From: Cobetia crustatorum
GTDB taxonomy: Bacteria; Pseudomonadota; Gammaproteobacteria; Pseudomonadales; Halomonadaceae
Direction of reading: 5' to 3'
Length of the DNA stretch: 64,000 bases
Assembly (NCBI RefSeq): GCF_000591415.1
Contig: NZ_JEMF01000019.1
Span: 105,525-169,524 of the forward strand
Part shown: positions 9,194-16,250 of the stretch, piece by piece
Numbering within the stretch: the stretch's first letter is position 1
Layout: the number at the start of each line of letters is the position of its first letter
Notes under the pieces: generated by a model
Database searches by the model: none
The model's input: the letters and a program-made list of their open reading frames with translations, nothing else
Told to the model about the DNA's origin: nothing
Program-made: the position numbers and the translations under genes

Positions 9194-9329
9194 TCAGAAC
9201 TTCGAACAGATAGGAGCTTCAAATAGGTAGGAGCTTCAAATAGGTAGGAGCTTCAAATAGGTAGGAGCTTCAAACAGGTAGGAGCTTCAAACAGGAAGGA
9301 GCTTCGAACAGATAGGAGCTTCGAGCGGA
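9194..9329. repeat. 17-bp tandem repeat, about eight copies
   Basis: Units start every 17 bp at 9194, 9211, 9228, 9245, 9262, 9279, 9296 and 9313. The core unit is TAGGAGCTTCAAATAGG: the copies at 9211, 9228 and 9245 are identical, the next two change ATAGG to ACAGG, and the outer ones drift further (for example CTTCGAACAGA). Weaker copies may reach back to about 9160. Identical copies in the middle with drift at the edges are typical of a minisatellite that grows by slippage. There are no spacers, so it is not a CRISPR array. Confidence 0.92.
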
Positions 9330-9417
9330 AAGATAGCCTCAATGCCACAGGAGATCTTCAGGAAGCCAGGTAAAGCAGAGCATATCGACTAACAAGGGAA
9401 GAGAGAAAGTGTGATAT

Positions 9418-9493
9418 TGGCTCCTCGAACAGGACTCGAACCTGTGACCCAATGATTAACAGTCATTTGCTCTACCAACTGAGCTATCGAGGA
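9418..9493 (-). tRNA. tRNA-Asn (GTT), copy 1
   Basis: A 76-nt cloverleaf with encoded CCA. The acceptor stem TCCTCGA pairs with TCGAGGA and the anticodon loop is CTGTTAA. Its sequence is identical to the two copies upstream (in transcription sense). It is the last of the array to be transcribed. Confidence 0.97.
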
Positions 9494-9590
9494 ACATCAA
9501 ATATCAGACAGCATCATAGCGATACTGTTGCTGGCGATGAAGATAGTCATCGTTCAGCGTAATTTCCGGCATTGGCAGGAAGCCTTGGAT

Positions 9591-9666
9591 TGGCTCCTCG
9601 AACAGGACTCGAACCTGTGACCCAATGATTAACAGTCATTTGCTCTACCAACTGAGCTATCGAGGA
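9591..9666 (-). tRNA. tRNA-Asn (GTT), copy 2
   Basis: The same 76-nt gene as copy 1, separated from it by 97 bp of unrelated sequence. No promoter is obvious in the spacer, so it is probably cotranscribed from the promoter at 9844-9871. Confidence 0.97.
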
Positions 9667-9746
9667 ACGACCGGAAATCCTTTTGTCATCGATATCATCA
9701 TTTTTGACATTATCAGTATGACATTTCAAGCATATACCTGTGCTAT

Positions 9747-9822
9747 TGGCTCCTCGAACAGGACTCGAACCTGTGACCCAATGATTAACAGTCATTTGCT
9801 CTACCAACTGAGCTATCGAGGA
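9747..9822 (-). tRNA. tRNA-Asn (GTT), copy 3
   Basis: The same 76-nt gene, first in transcription order. It lies 21 bp downstream of a near-consensus promoter and 80 bp from copy 2. Confidence 0.97.
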
Positions 9823-9843
9823 ACAACCTTAAGCACGCGACGA

Positions 9844-9871
9844 ATTATACGGAAATACTCAATGGCGTCAA
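9844..9871 (-). promoter_or_regulatory. sigma70-type promoter of the tRNA-Asn array
   Basis: On the minus strand TTGACG (9871-9866) is followed by a 16-bp spacer and a perfect TATAAT (9849-9844), then TCGTCGCG, a G/C-rich discriminator typical of stable RNA promoters. Confidence 0.87.
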
Positions 9872-9964
9872 CCACCTTCAGCCATTCAGACGACCGTAAA
9901 ACCCGCTTGATCCCTCCTTTCGGATTCACTTCTGAAAGCATACAAAGCGACTTTCGGATGTGAC

Positions 9965-9988
9965 AAGGCCCGCACGGATGCAGGCCTT
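9965..9988 (-). terminator. hairpin after the minus-strand tRNA-Met, probable weak terminator
   Basis: On the minus strand AAGGCCTGCA and TGCGGGCCTT pair around a 4-base loop, 8 bp after the tRNA. There is only a TTGTC tail, not a real T run, so some read-through into the tRNA-Asn array is possible. Confidence 0.5.
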
Positions 9989-9996
9989 GGAATCAC

Positions 9997-10073
9997 TGGT
10001 GGCTACACCCTGATTCGAACAGGGGACCCCATCATTATGAGTGATGTGCTCTAACCAGCTGAGCTATGTAGCC
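9997..10073 (-). tRNA. tRNA-Met (CAT), elongator type, second copy
   Basis: A 77-nt cloverleaf with encoded CCA, anticodon CAT and the same acceptor, anticodon and T stems as the copy at 4992-5068, in the opposite orientation. It stands upstream of the tRNA-Asn array on the same strand. Confidence 0.97.
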
Positions 10074-10087
10074 ACACGACGGAGCGT

Positions 10088-10116
10088 ATATTGCAGGTCA
10101 GGCTGCTGAATTGCAA
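10088..10116 (-). promoter_or_regulatory. possible promoter of the minus-strand tRNA-Met
   Basis: On the minus strand TTGCAA (10116-10111), a 17-bp spacer and CAATAT(A) (10093-10088) are followed by a G/C-rich discriminator. The -10 match is weak. Confidence 0.4.
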
Positions 10117-10195
10117 GCAGTTTTTATAAAAGACCTGACATACATTCCCGCCGCTGCTCTTCTCTCCTGACACGCTCGCCGCGCGTCAGGATGAC

Positions 10196-11149
10196 TCAAA
10201 GCCCCAGAGAAGATTTTACTGCAGCAAGGCCCTGCTCGCCATCAACAGTCTTCACGCCTTTCAGCCAAGCATCCAATACCTGCGAATGATCCTTGAGCCA
10301 GCTTACGGCAGCCTCATCAGGATCAGCACCCTCATCCATGATGTCGCTCATGACCTGGTTTTCCATCTCAAGCGTGAACTCCAGATTGGCCAACAGGGTG
10401 CCTACGTTACCGCATTCGGCACTGTAGCCCGCACGGGTATTGGTATAGACAGTCGCCCCACCAAAGTTCGGACCGAAGTAGTCATCGGCGCCTTTCAGAT
10501 AGCCCATGTCAAAACGCGTATTCATGGGGTGCGGTTCCCAGCCTAGGAAGACGATCCATTCCTTGGCAGAAATCTTTGATTTCACTTCAGCCAGCATGCC
10601 GGCCTCGGAAGAATCAATCATCTCGAATTCTCCCAAGCCGAAGGCATCATCATCAATCATGTCGGAAATGATCATGTTGCCATCATTGCCAGCTTCGATG
10701 CCGTAGATACGTCCATCGAACTTGTCGATGTTCTTGGCAAGGTCAGCCACTGACGTGACGCCTGCATCGAGCACATACTGCGGCACGGCCAAGGTATATT
10801 TGGCACCTTCGAGATTGGCACGCGGGCGTTCGACCTGCCCCTTGTCGATGTACGGATCACTGATCGATGCCATCGACGGCATCCAGTTACCCAGGAAGAC
10901 ATCGAAGTCGTTATTCTTCATCCCGGCATAGGCAATCGGCACGGAGATGGTGTCAGAAGTGGTCTTGTAGCCCAGCCCATCAAGCACACTGCGTGTTAAT
11001 GCCGTGGTCGCCGTGATATCTGACCAGCCAACCTCAGCGAAACGCACCGTGCGGCACTCCTTCGATACCTCTGCTTGTGCCTGCGGCACCAATAGTAGTC
11101 CCATCGCCAGACCTACCGGCAACACTGCAATACCCAATAATGGTTTCAT
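10196..11149 (-). CDS. choline/betaine-type ABC transporter substrate-binding protein (ChoX-like)
   Basis: This 317-residue protein looks like a periplasmic binding protein of the OpuAC/ChoX family for quaternary amines. It has a signal peptide (MKPLLGIAVLPVGLAMG.., predicted cleavage after AQA) and the mature start CRTVRFAEVGWSDITATTAL seen in choline-binding members, with Trp residues (GWSDI, GNWMPS, LGWEPH) of the kind that form an aromatic cage for the trimethylammonium group. The start at 11149 has AAGGGGTAGG just upstream; longer in-frame starts look non-coding. It is divergent from betIBA, so choline is the likely ligand. No permease or ATPase gene is adjacent, so partners must lie elsewhere. 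Glycine betaine is the alternative ligand. Confidence 0.87.
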   Translation of the reverse strand: MKPLLGIAVLPVGLAMGLLLVPQAQAEVSKECRTVRFAEVGWSDITATTALTRSVLDGLGYKTTSDTISVPIAYAGMKNNDFDVFLGNWMPSMASISDPYIDKGQVERPRANLEGAKYTLAVPQYVLDAGVTSVADLAKNIDKFDGRIYGIEAGNDGNMIISDMIDDDAFGLGEFEMIDSSEAGMLAEVKSKISAKEWIVFLGWEPHPMNTRFDMGYLKGADDYFGPNFGGATVYTNTRAGYSAECGNVGTLLANLEFTLEMENQVMSDIMDEGADPDEAAVSWLKDHSQVLDAWLKGVKTVDGEQGLAAVKSSLGL

Positions 11150-11345
11150 GCCTACCCCTTGTCTTGTTGTTCGATTTTCATTCGGCATCCATACACCGTA
11201 ATACGCAATGTTCTTGCATAAGTCACCGCCTTGCACAGAGCACCATGGCGCATATATCAAGATACCCTGACAGTGTTACCCAGTGTTCTACCTGACATCC
11301 TGCGTTTTACCAAGCCCCACTTTCAATAAGTATCTATTATGCAAC

Positions 11346-11374
11346 TTGACGCACATCCCGGTAGCCACTACAAT
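11346..11374 (+). promoter_or_regulatory. betI: sigma70-type promoter of betIBA
   Basis: TTGACG at 11346-11351, a 17-bp spacer and TACAAT at 11369-11374. The predicted start near 11381 places the BetI-type palindrome at roughly +12 to +26, where bound repressor would block escape or initiation. Confidence 0.72.
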
Positions 11375-11392
11375 TTTTGTTAATTGAACGTT

Positions 11393-11406
11393 CAATAAAA
11401 TATTTT
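11393..11406. promoter_or_regulatory. candidate BetI operator
   Basis: ATTGAACGTTCAAT is a perfect 14-bp palindrome with A/T flanks, in the form known for BetI (TetR-family) operators. It sits between betI and the divergent choX-like gene and so could control both. Binding would be relieved by choline. Confidence 0.75.
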
Positions 11407-11593
11407 GGGTGATGCACTTCCTCATGCTTCCCTGTGTCATGAAGGGTCAGCCGATCAAGGGCATCATACCTGCCCCAACAATAACGGGGCGCCGGAGCAG
11501 AATACATGTGGCTTTCAGCAAAACGGTAACAAACACGTACCCTAGCATCATTACGTGATTCCCCCGATATGCCACTCGACAAGGAGCAAGCTG

Positions 11594-12249
11594 ATGCCGA
11601 AAGTGGGAATGGAGCCCATCCGTCGCCGCCAATTGATCCTGGCCACCATGCAGGCTATCGATGAGGCAGGTTTGGCCGATGCGACTGTGGCGCGCATTGC
11701 ACGCCACGCAGGCGTTTCCGCCGGCATCATCAGCCATTACTTCGGCGGCAAGGATGGCTTGATGGAAGCCACCATGCGTCAGATCTTGACTGATCTACGC
11801 AGTGCTGTCAGTGAACGCCGTGCCAACCTGGCCAACGATGATGTGCGCAGTCATCTTCATGCCGTGATCGACGGTAATTTCGATCGTAGCCAAGTCAGTC
11901 AGACCGTCTCCAAGACATGGCTGGCGTTCTGGGCCTCCAGCATGCACCGCATACCGCTTGAACGCCTGCAGAGGGTCAACGATCGCCGGCTGGTGTCCAA
12001 TCTGTCAGCACGGTTCCGACGCGCCATGCCACGTGACGAGGCGCGCGATGCTGCAACAGGCTCGCCGCATTGATTGATGGTCTTTGGCTGCGTGGCGCAT
12101 TGGCACCGGATGGCCTTGATATTGAGCGGGCACGTCGTTTGGCCTATGAGTATGTCGAGTATCAGCTAGCGCTTCACGCAAGCACCTCGATGATCGCCGA
12201 ACCGGAAAGCACGCCTGACCTTTGCGCCTGCTGCCAGGCTGAAAACTAA
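11594..12249 (+). CDS. betI: transcriptional repressor BetI (frameshifted as sequenced)
   Basis: BetI is the choline-responsive TetR-family repressor of glycine betaine synthesis genes. The N-terminus has the BetI helix-turn-helix (EPIRRRQLILATMQAIDEAG, then VARIARHAGVSAGIISHYFGGKDGLMEATMR in two parts). The frame breaks at 12061: as sequenced it ends in GSPH-stop, while the next frame continues LAALIDGLWLRGALAPDGLD, the conserved BetI C-terminal segment, to a stop at 12247-12249. Restoring one C (ggctc to ggcctc) gives 218 residues. AAGGAG lies 7 bp before the ATG. It is first in betI-betB-betA, downstream of its own probable operator. I read the shift as sequencing error. Confidence 0.9.
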
Positions 12250-12330
12250 CGTTTTATCAGTGACGGCAGCCTTTAACGTTCCGTCATGAACACCCATCCC
12301 CATTTCCCTGAATCCTTTAGGAGCGCAAGC

Positions 12331-13812
12331 ATGGCTAACGACAATACTAGCTTTCCGATCCAGACCCTTTATATCGGTGGCCGTCGAGTGGAAGCCACTT
12401 CCGGCGAAACCTTCGAGACCGTCAACCCTGCGACAGGCGAAGTCATCGCCGAGATTCAGCAGGCCAACGGCGCTGATGTCGATGCCGCTGTCGAAAGCGC
12501 TCTGAAGGGGCAGAAAGTGTGGGCTGCGATGACCGGCATGGAGCGTTCGCGCATCCTGCGTCGTACCGTCGACCTGCTACGTGAGCGCAACGATGAGCTG
12601 GCACTAATCGAGACTCTCGACACCGGAAAGCCGCTGTCCGAAACCGAAGTGGCCGACGTCGTGACCGGCGCCGATGCTCTCGAATATTACGCAGGCCTCG
12701 CGCCGGCTATCGAAGGCACCCAAGTCCCGCTGCGCCAGGAAGCCTTCGTCTACACCCGCAAGGAACCGCTAGGTGTCATTGGCGCCATTGGTGCCTGGAA
12801 CTACCCGATACAGATCGCTTGCTGGAAGTCTGCCCCGGCACTCGCTGCTGGCAACTCCATGGTCTTCAAGCCCAGCGAAGTCACTCCGCTGACTGCACTG
12901 AAGCTGGCCGAGATATTCACCGAAGCCGGCCTACCAGACGGTGTGTTCAACGTCGTACAGGGTGACGCTCGCGTCGGTGTGATGCTGACCGAACATCCGG
13001 ACATCGCCAAGATTTCCTTCACTGGAGAAGCCGGTACCGGCAAGAAGGTCATGTCCGCGTCCGCTTCCTCGAGCCTGAAAGAAGTCACCATGGAGCTGGG
13101 CGGCAAGTCCCCGCTGCTGGTGTTCGCGGACTCCAATCTCGATCGTGCTGCCGACGGTGCCATGATGGCCAACTTCTACAGCTCCGGTCAGGTCTGCACC
13201 AACGGTACTCGCGTGTTCGTCGAGTCCAGCGTCAAGGATGCCTTCGAAGCCAAGATTCTCGAGCGTGTCGCTCGTATCAAGGCAGGCGATCCGCAGGATC
13301 ACTCCACCACCTTTGGCCCGATGGTCAGCTTTGAGCACCTCGACAAGGTCATCTCCTACCTGGAGATCGGCCGTCAGGATGGAGCGCGTCTGATTGCCGG
13401 TGGCGAGCGCATGACCGAAGGCGAATTCGCCAAGGGCGCCTGGGTAGCACCGACCGTCTTCACCGATTGCAGCGATGACATGCGCATCGTCAAGGAAGAG
13501 ATCTTCGGTCCGGTGATGGCCATTCTGTCTTTCGATAGCGAAGAAGAAGTTATCCGTCGCGCCAACGACACTACCTACGGCCTGGCTGCTGGCCTGTTCA
13601 CCGAGAGTCTGAACCGCGCGCATCGCGTGATTCATCAGCTCGAAGCCGGTATCTGCTGGGTCAACACCTGGGGTGAATCTCCGTCTGAAATGCCGGTCGG
13701 TGGCTACAAGCAGTCCGGTATCGGCCGTGAGAACGGCGTAGAAACGCTGGCGCATTACACCCAGACCAAGTCTATTCTGATCGAGATGGGGCCGTTCGAG
13801 TCCGCTTTCTAA
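12331..13812 (+). CDS. betB: betaine aldehyde dehydrogenase
   Basis: BetB oxidises betaine aldehyde to glycine betaine with NAD(P)+, the second step of choline-based osmoprotection, in the cytoplasm. The 493-residue protein is a standard aldehyde dehydrogenase, with [11 protein letters not shown] near the cofactor site, [12 protein letters not shown], the catalytic Glu in [10 protein letters not shown] and the catalytic Cys in [12 protein letters not shown], ending MGPFESAF. The start at 12331 has AGGAG 7 bp ahead; an in-frame ATG 45 bp upstream lacks a site. It lies between betI and betA, with an unusually long 478-bp gap before betA. Confidence 0.96.
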   Translation: MANDNTSFPIQTLYIGGRRVEATSGETFETVNPATGEVIAEIQQANGADVDAAVESALKGQKVWAAMTGMERSRILRRTVDLLRERNDELALIETLDTGKPLSETEVADVVTGADALEYYAGLAPAIEGTQVPLRQEAFVYTRKEPLGVIGAIGAWNYPIQIACWKSAPALAAGNSMVFKPSEVTPLTALKLAEIFTEAGLPDGVFNVVQGDARVGVMLTEHPDIAKISFTGEAGTGKKVMSASASSSLKEVTMELGGKSPLLVFADSNLDRAADGAMMANFYSSGQVCTNGTRVFVESSVKDAFEAKILERVARIKAGDPQDHSTTFGPMVSFEHLDKVISYLEIGRQDGARLIAGGERMTEGEFAKGAWVAPTVFTDCSDDMRIVKEEIFGPVMAILSFDSEEEVIRRANDTTYGLAAGLFTESLNRAHRVIHQLEAGICWVNTWGESPSEMPVGGYKQSGIGRENGVETLAHYTQTKSILIEMGPFESAF

Positions 13813-14290
13813 GGCCTCAGAACACAAAGCTCGCAAGTCCTTGGCCAGCAGCGACCTGAGCGCGCTGGCCTGCTTGAAGGGTTTATCCGGCGGGTGCCGG
13901 ACAGCAAAGCACCCGATGTCCTACCTGCCGGCATGGCGATCACTCGTCATGCCGGACTGCACTGAGCGTCCGCTTTCATCTCAATGGGTTCACCATCGGA
14001 TGACAGCCATGCGGTGCGGTCAGTGCCCTGATTCCCATGTCTCGTCGTACCCTCCGTTGACTGCTCTTCACGTCACGCAAGGCACTGACGATGCCATGTC
14101 ATCGATGCATATCAATCAATGATAGCTCGATGATAGTTATGACCCTGACCATTTGACGCTTCTGCCCTGCGGGGCCAGCTCGATCACTCGGGTCTTGCCA
14201 CGAGACCAGATGATTCCGACAAGACCCACGAGTCAATCGCCAGCCCTGTGATGTCTCATGACAGAGACGCAGAATGCCTGAGGAGAATGC
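13813..14290. other. long betB-betA spacer with hairpin
   Basis: This 478-bp spacer inside the bet cluster has no convincing gene. It holds CCGGCATG (13928-13935) pairing with CATGCCGG (13948-13955) and other G/C-rich inverted segments just upstream, without a T run. It could hold a separate betA promoter, an RNA processing site, or the remains of a lost gene. Confidence 0.5.
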
Positions 14291-16006
14291 ATGAGCCATT
14301 TCGATCGTGAATACGACTACGTCATCATCGGTGCGGGTAGCGCCGGTAACGTGCTGGCCACCCGCCTGAGCGAAGATGCTGATATCAGCGTGCTGCTGCT
14401 GGAAGCCGGTGGTCCCGATTATCGCTTCGATTTCCGCACCCAGATGCCGGCGGCACTGGCCTTCCCGCTTCAGGGCCAGCGCTACAACTGGGATTTCCGT
14501 ACCGATCCCGAGCCGCACATGAATGACCGCCGTATGGAATGTGGTCGTGGCAAGGGCCTGGGTGGCTCTTCACTGATCAATGGCATGTGCTACATCCGTG
14601 GCAATGCGCTGGATTACGATAACTGGGCCAAGGATCCGATCCTCGCCGACTGGAACTACCGTCAGTGCCTGCCCTACTTCCGCAAGTGCGAAACACGTGA
14701 CATCGGCGCGAACGACTATCACGGTGGCGATGGTCCGGTCTCCGTGACCACGCCAAAGGAAGGTAACAACGAGCTGTACCACGCCTTCATCGCCGCAGGT
14801 ATCGAGGCTGGCTACCCGGCCACCGAAGACGTCAATGGCTACCAGCAGGAAGGTTTCGGCCCGATGGACCGCTTCGTGACCAAGAATGGGCGTCGCGCCT
14901 CCACCGCCCGCGGGTACCTGGATACTGCAAAGAAGCGCCCTAACGTCACCATCGAGACGCGCGCCACTACTGATGTCATCCTCTTCGAAGGCAAGACAGC
15001 CGTTGGCGTGAAATACGAGCGTAAAGGGCAGGATCATCGCGTTCGCGCACGCAAGGAAGTGCTGCTGTGTGGAGGTGCCATCGCTTCACCGCAGATTCTG
15101 CAGCGCTCTGGTGTCGGCAACCGTGAAAACCTCGAGCCGCTGGGCGTGACGATGGTGCATCACCTGCCGGGCGTGGGTGAAAACCTGCAGGATCACCTGG
15201 AACTCTACATCCAGTATGAGTGCACCAAGCCGATCTCACTGTACCCGTCACTCAAGTGGTACAACCAGCCGCCGATCGGGCTGGAATGGATGCTCAAGGG
15301 CACCGGTATTGGCGCCAGCAATCAATTCGAAGCTGCCGGCTTCATTCGCAGCGATACCAACGAAGAATGGCCGAACCTGCAGTACCATTTCCTGCCGATC
15401 GCGATCAGTTACAACGGCAAGAGCGCCGTACAAGGTCATGGTTTCCAGGCACACGTCGGTTCCATGCGCTCCCAAAGCAAGGGTCGCGTTCGCCTGACCT
15501 CGCTGGATCCCAAGGCGGCACCGTCGATCTTCTTCAACTACATGGCTGAAGAACGTGATTGGCAGGAATTCCGTGCCGCCATTCGCCTGACGCGCGAAAT
15601 CATCGCGCAGCCGGCAATGGACGACTATCGCGGACAGGAATTGGCACCAGGCGCGCAAGCACAGACCGACGCAGAGCTCGACGAGTACGTACGTAACCAC
15701 GCCGAGACCGCCTACCACCCATGTGGCAGCTGCCGAATGGGCAGTGATGCGACCTCTGTCGTCGACGGCGCAGGTCGCGTACATGGGCTCGAGAACCTGC
15801 GTGTCGTGGATGCATCGCTATTCCCGATCATCCCGACGGGCAATCTCAATGCGCCGACGATCATGCTGGCCGAAAAAATGGCCGACAAGATTCGTGGCCG
15901 CGAGGCACTACCTGCCTCCAAGGCTGACTACTTCGTGGTCGAGCCTGGCACTCCGGCCAAGCAGCCATCCAAGCGTCAGATCGATTCAGTCCCGATCAAC
16001 GACTGA
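14291..16006 (+). CDS. betA: choline dehydrogenase
   Basis: BetA is an FAD-dependent, membrane-associated GMC oxidoreductase that oxidises choline to betaine aldehyde. The 571-residue protein has the N-terminal FAD motif [19 protein letters not shown], the GMC signature [31 protein letters not shown], and the C-terminal active-site region [13 protein letters not shown] with the catalytic His, then RVVDASLFP and [20 protein letters not shown] precedes the ATG by 6 bp. It is the last gene of betIBA, followed by a terminator. BetA can often act on betaine aldehyde too. Confidence 0.96.
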   Translation: MSHFDREYDYVIIGAGSAGNVLATRLSEDADISVLLLEAGGPDYRFDFRTQMPAALAFPLQGQRYNWDFRTDPEPHMNDRRMECGRGKGLGGSSLINGMCYIRGNALDYDNWAKDPILADWNYRQCLPYFRKCETRDIGANDYHGGDGPVSVTTPKEGNNELYHAFIAAGIEAGYPATEDVNGYQQEGFGPMDRFVTKNGRRASTARGYLDTAKKRPNVTIETRATTDVILFEGKTAVGVKYERKGQDHRVRARKEVLLCGGAIASPQILQRSGVGNRENLEPLGVTMVHHLPGVGENLQDHLELYIQYECTKPISLYPSLKWYNQPPIGLEWMLKGTGIGASNQFEAAGFIRSDTNEEWPNLQYHFLPIAISYNGKSAVQGHGFQAHVGSMRSQSKGRVRLTSLDPKAAPSIFFNYMAEERDWQEFRAAIRLTREIIAQPAMDDYRGQELAPGAQAQTDAELDEYVRNHAETAYHPCGSCRMGSDATSVVDGAGRVHGLENLRVVDASLFPIIPTGNLNAPTIMLAEKMADKIRGREALPASKADYFVVEPGTPAKQPSKRQIDSVPIND

Positions 16007-16040
16007 TATAGGGAAGCCCTCAGTGCTTCCCGCCAGCGAA

Positions 16041-16066
16041 AGGCTCCGCATCGCGGGGCCTTTTTT
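16041..16066 (+). terminator. intrinsic terminator after betA
   Basis: AGGCTCCGC pairs with GCGGGGCCT (one G-T pair) around ATC, followed by six T residues. Confidence 0.88.
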
Positions 16067-16160
16067 GTGTCTATCGCTCACACAGCGGACCTGATACTGG
16101 AAGGCATTCGACCTTGGGTGAACTGGCAGAGAGTGAGAACATGGGATACTCTGAACATAA

Positions 16161-16178
16161 TTCAAACAACTGTTCTAA
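16161..16178. promoter_or_regulatory. candidate fatty-acid regulator (PsrA-like) operator upstream of fadE
   Basis: TTCAAACAACTGTTCTAA is an imperfect inverted repeat of form TTCAAAC-N4-GTTtgAA, two mismatches from dyad symmetry. A similar site with one mismatch precedes fadBA (60511-60528). The form resembles the PsrA consensus of pseudomonads. A TATGCT -10-like element follows at about 16190. Confidence 0.45.
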
Positions 16179-16250
16179 ACGCATGGCTGCTATGCTGGTG
16201 AAGAAGGCCATTCTCTAGAGCTCATCCCCTCGCTACCCGGAGGTCCTGCC

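Larger units (their letters stand above)
8953..9417. other. gene-free stretch between prc and the tRNA-Asn array
   Basis: This 465-bp spacer holds the prc terminator and then A/G-rich DNA that becomes a 17-bp tandem repeat. I see no convincing coding sequence in any frame. Confidence 0.75.
11150..11593. other. divergent regulatory spacer, choX-like / betI
   Basis: This 444-bp spacer holds the betI promoter and BetI-type operator described separately. I found no coding sequence. The choX-like promoter must also be here but has no clear match; a CATAAT-like -10 near 11341 on the minus strand lacks a good -35. Confidence 0.6.

Noticed and set aside
9160..9329. 17-bp repeats as a CRISPR array
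   Set aside because: The repeats touch head to tail without spacers, are too short, and no cas gene is present.
9997..10195. tRNA-Met as an integration site for a mobile element
   Set aside because: No integrase gene, no direct repeat of the tRNA end, and normal housekeeping genes on both sides.
12931..13836. 301-codon minus-strand frame opposite betB
   Set aside because: Antisense shadow of a conserved dehydrogenase gene.
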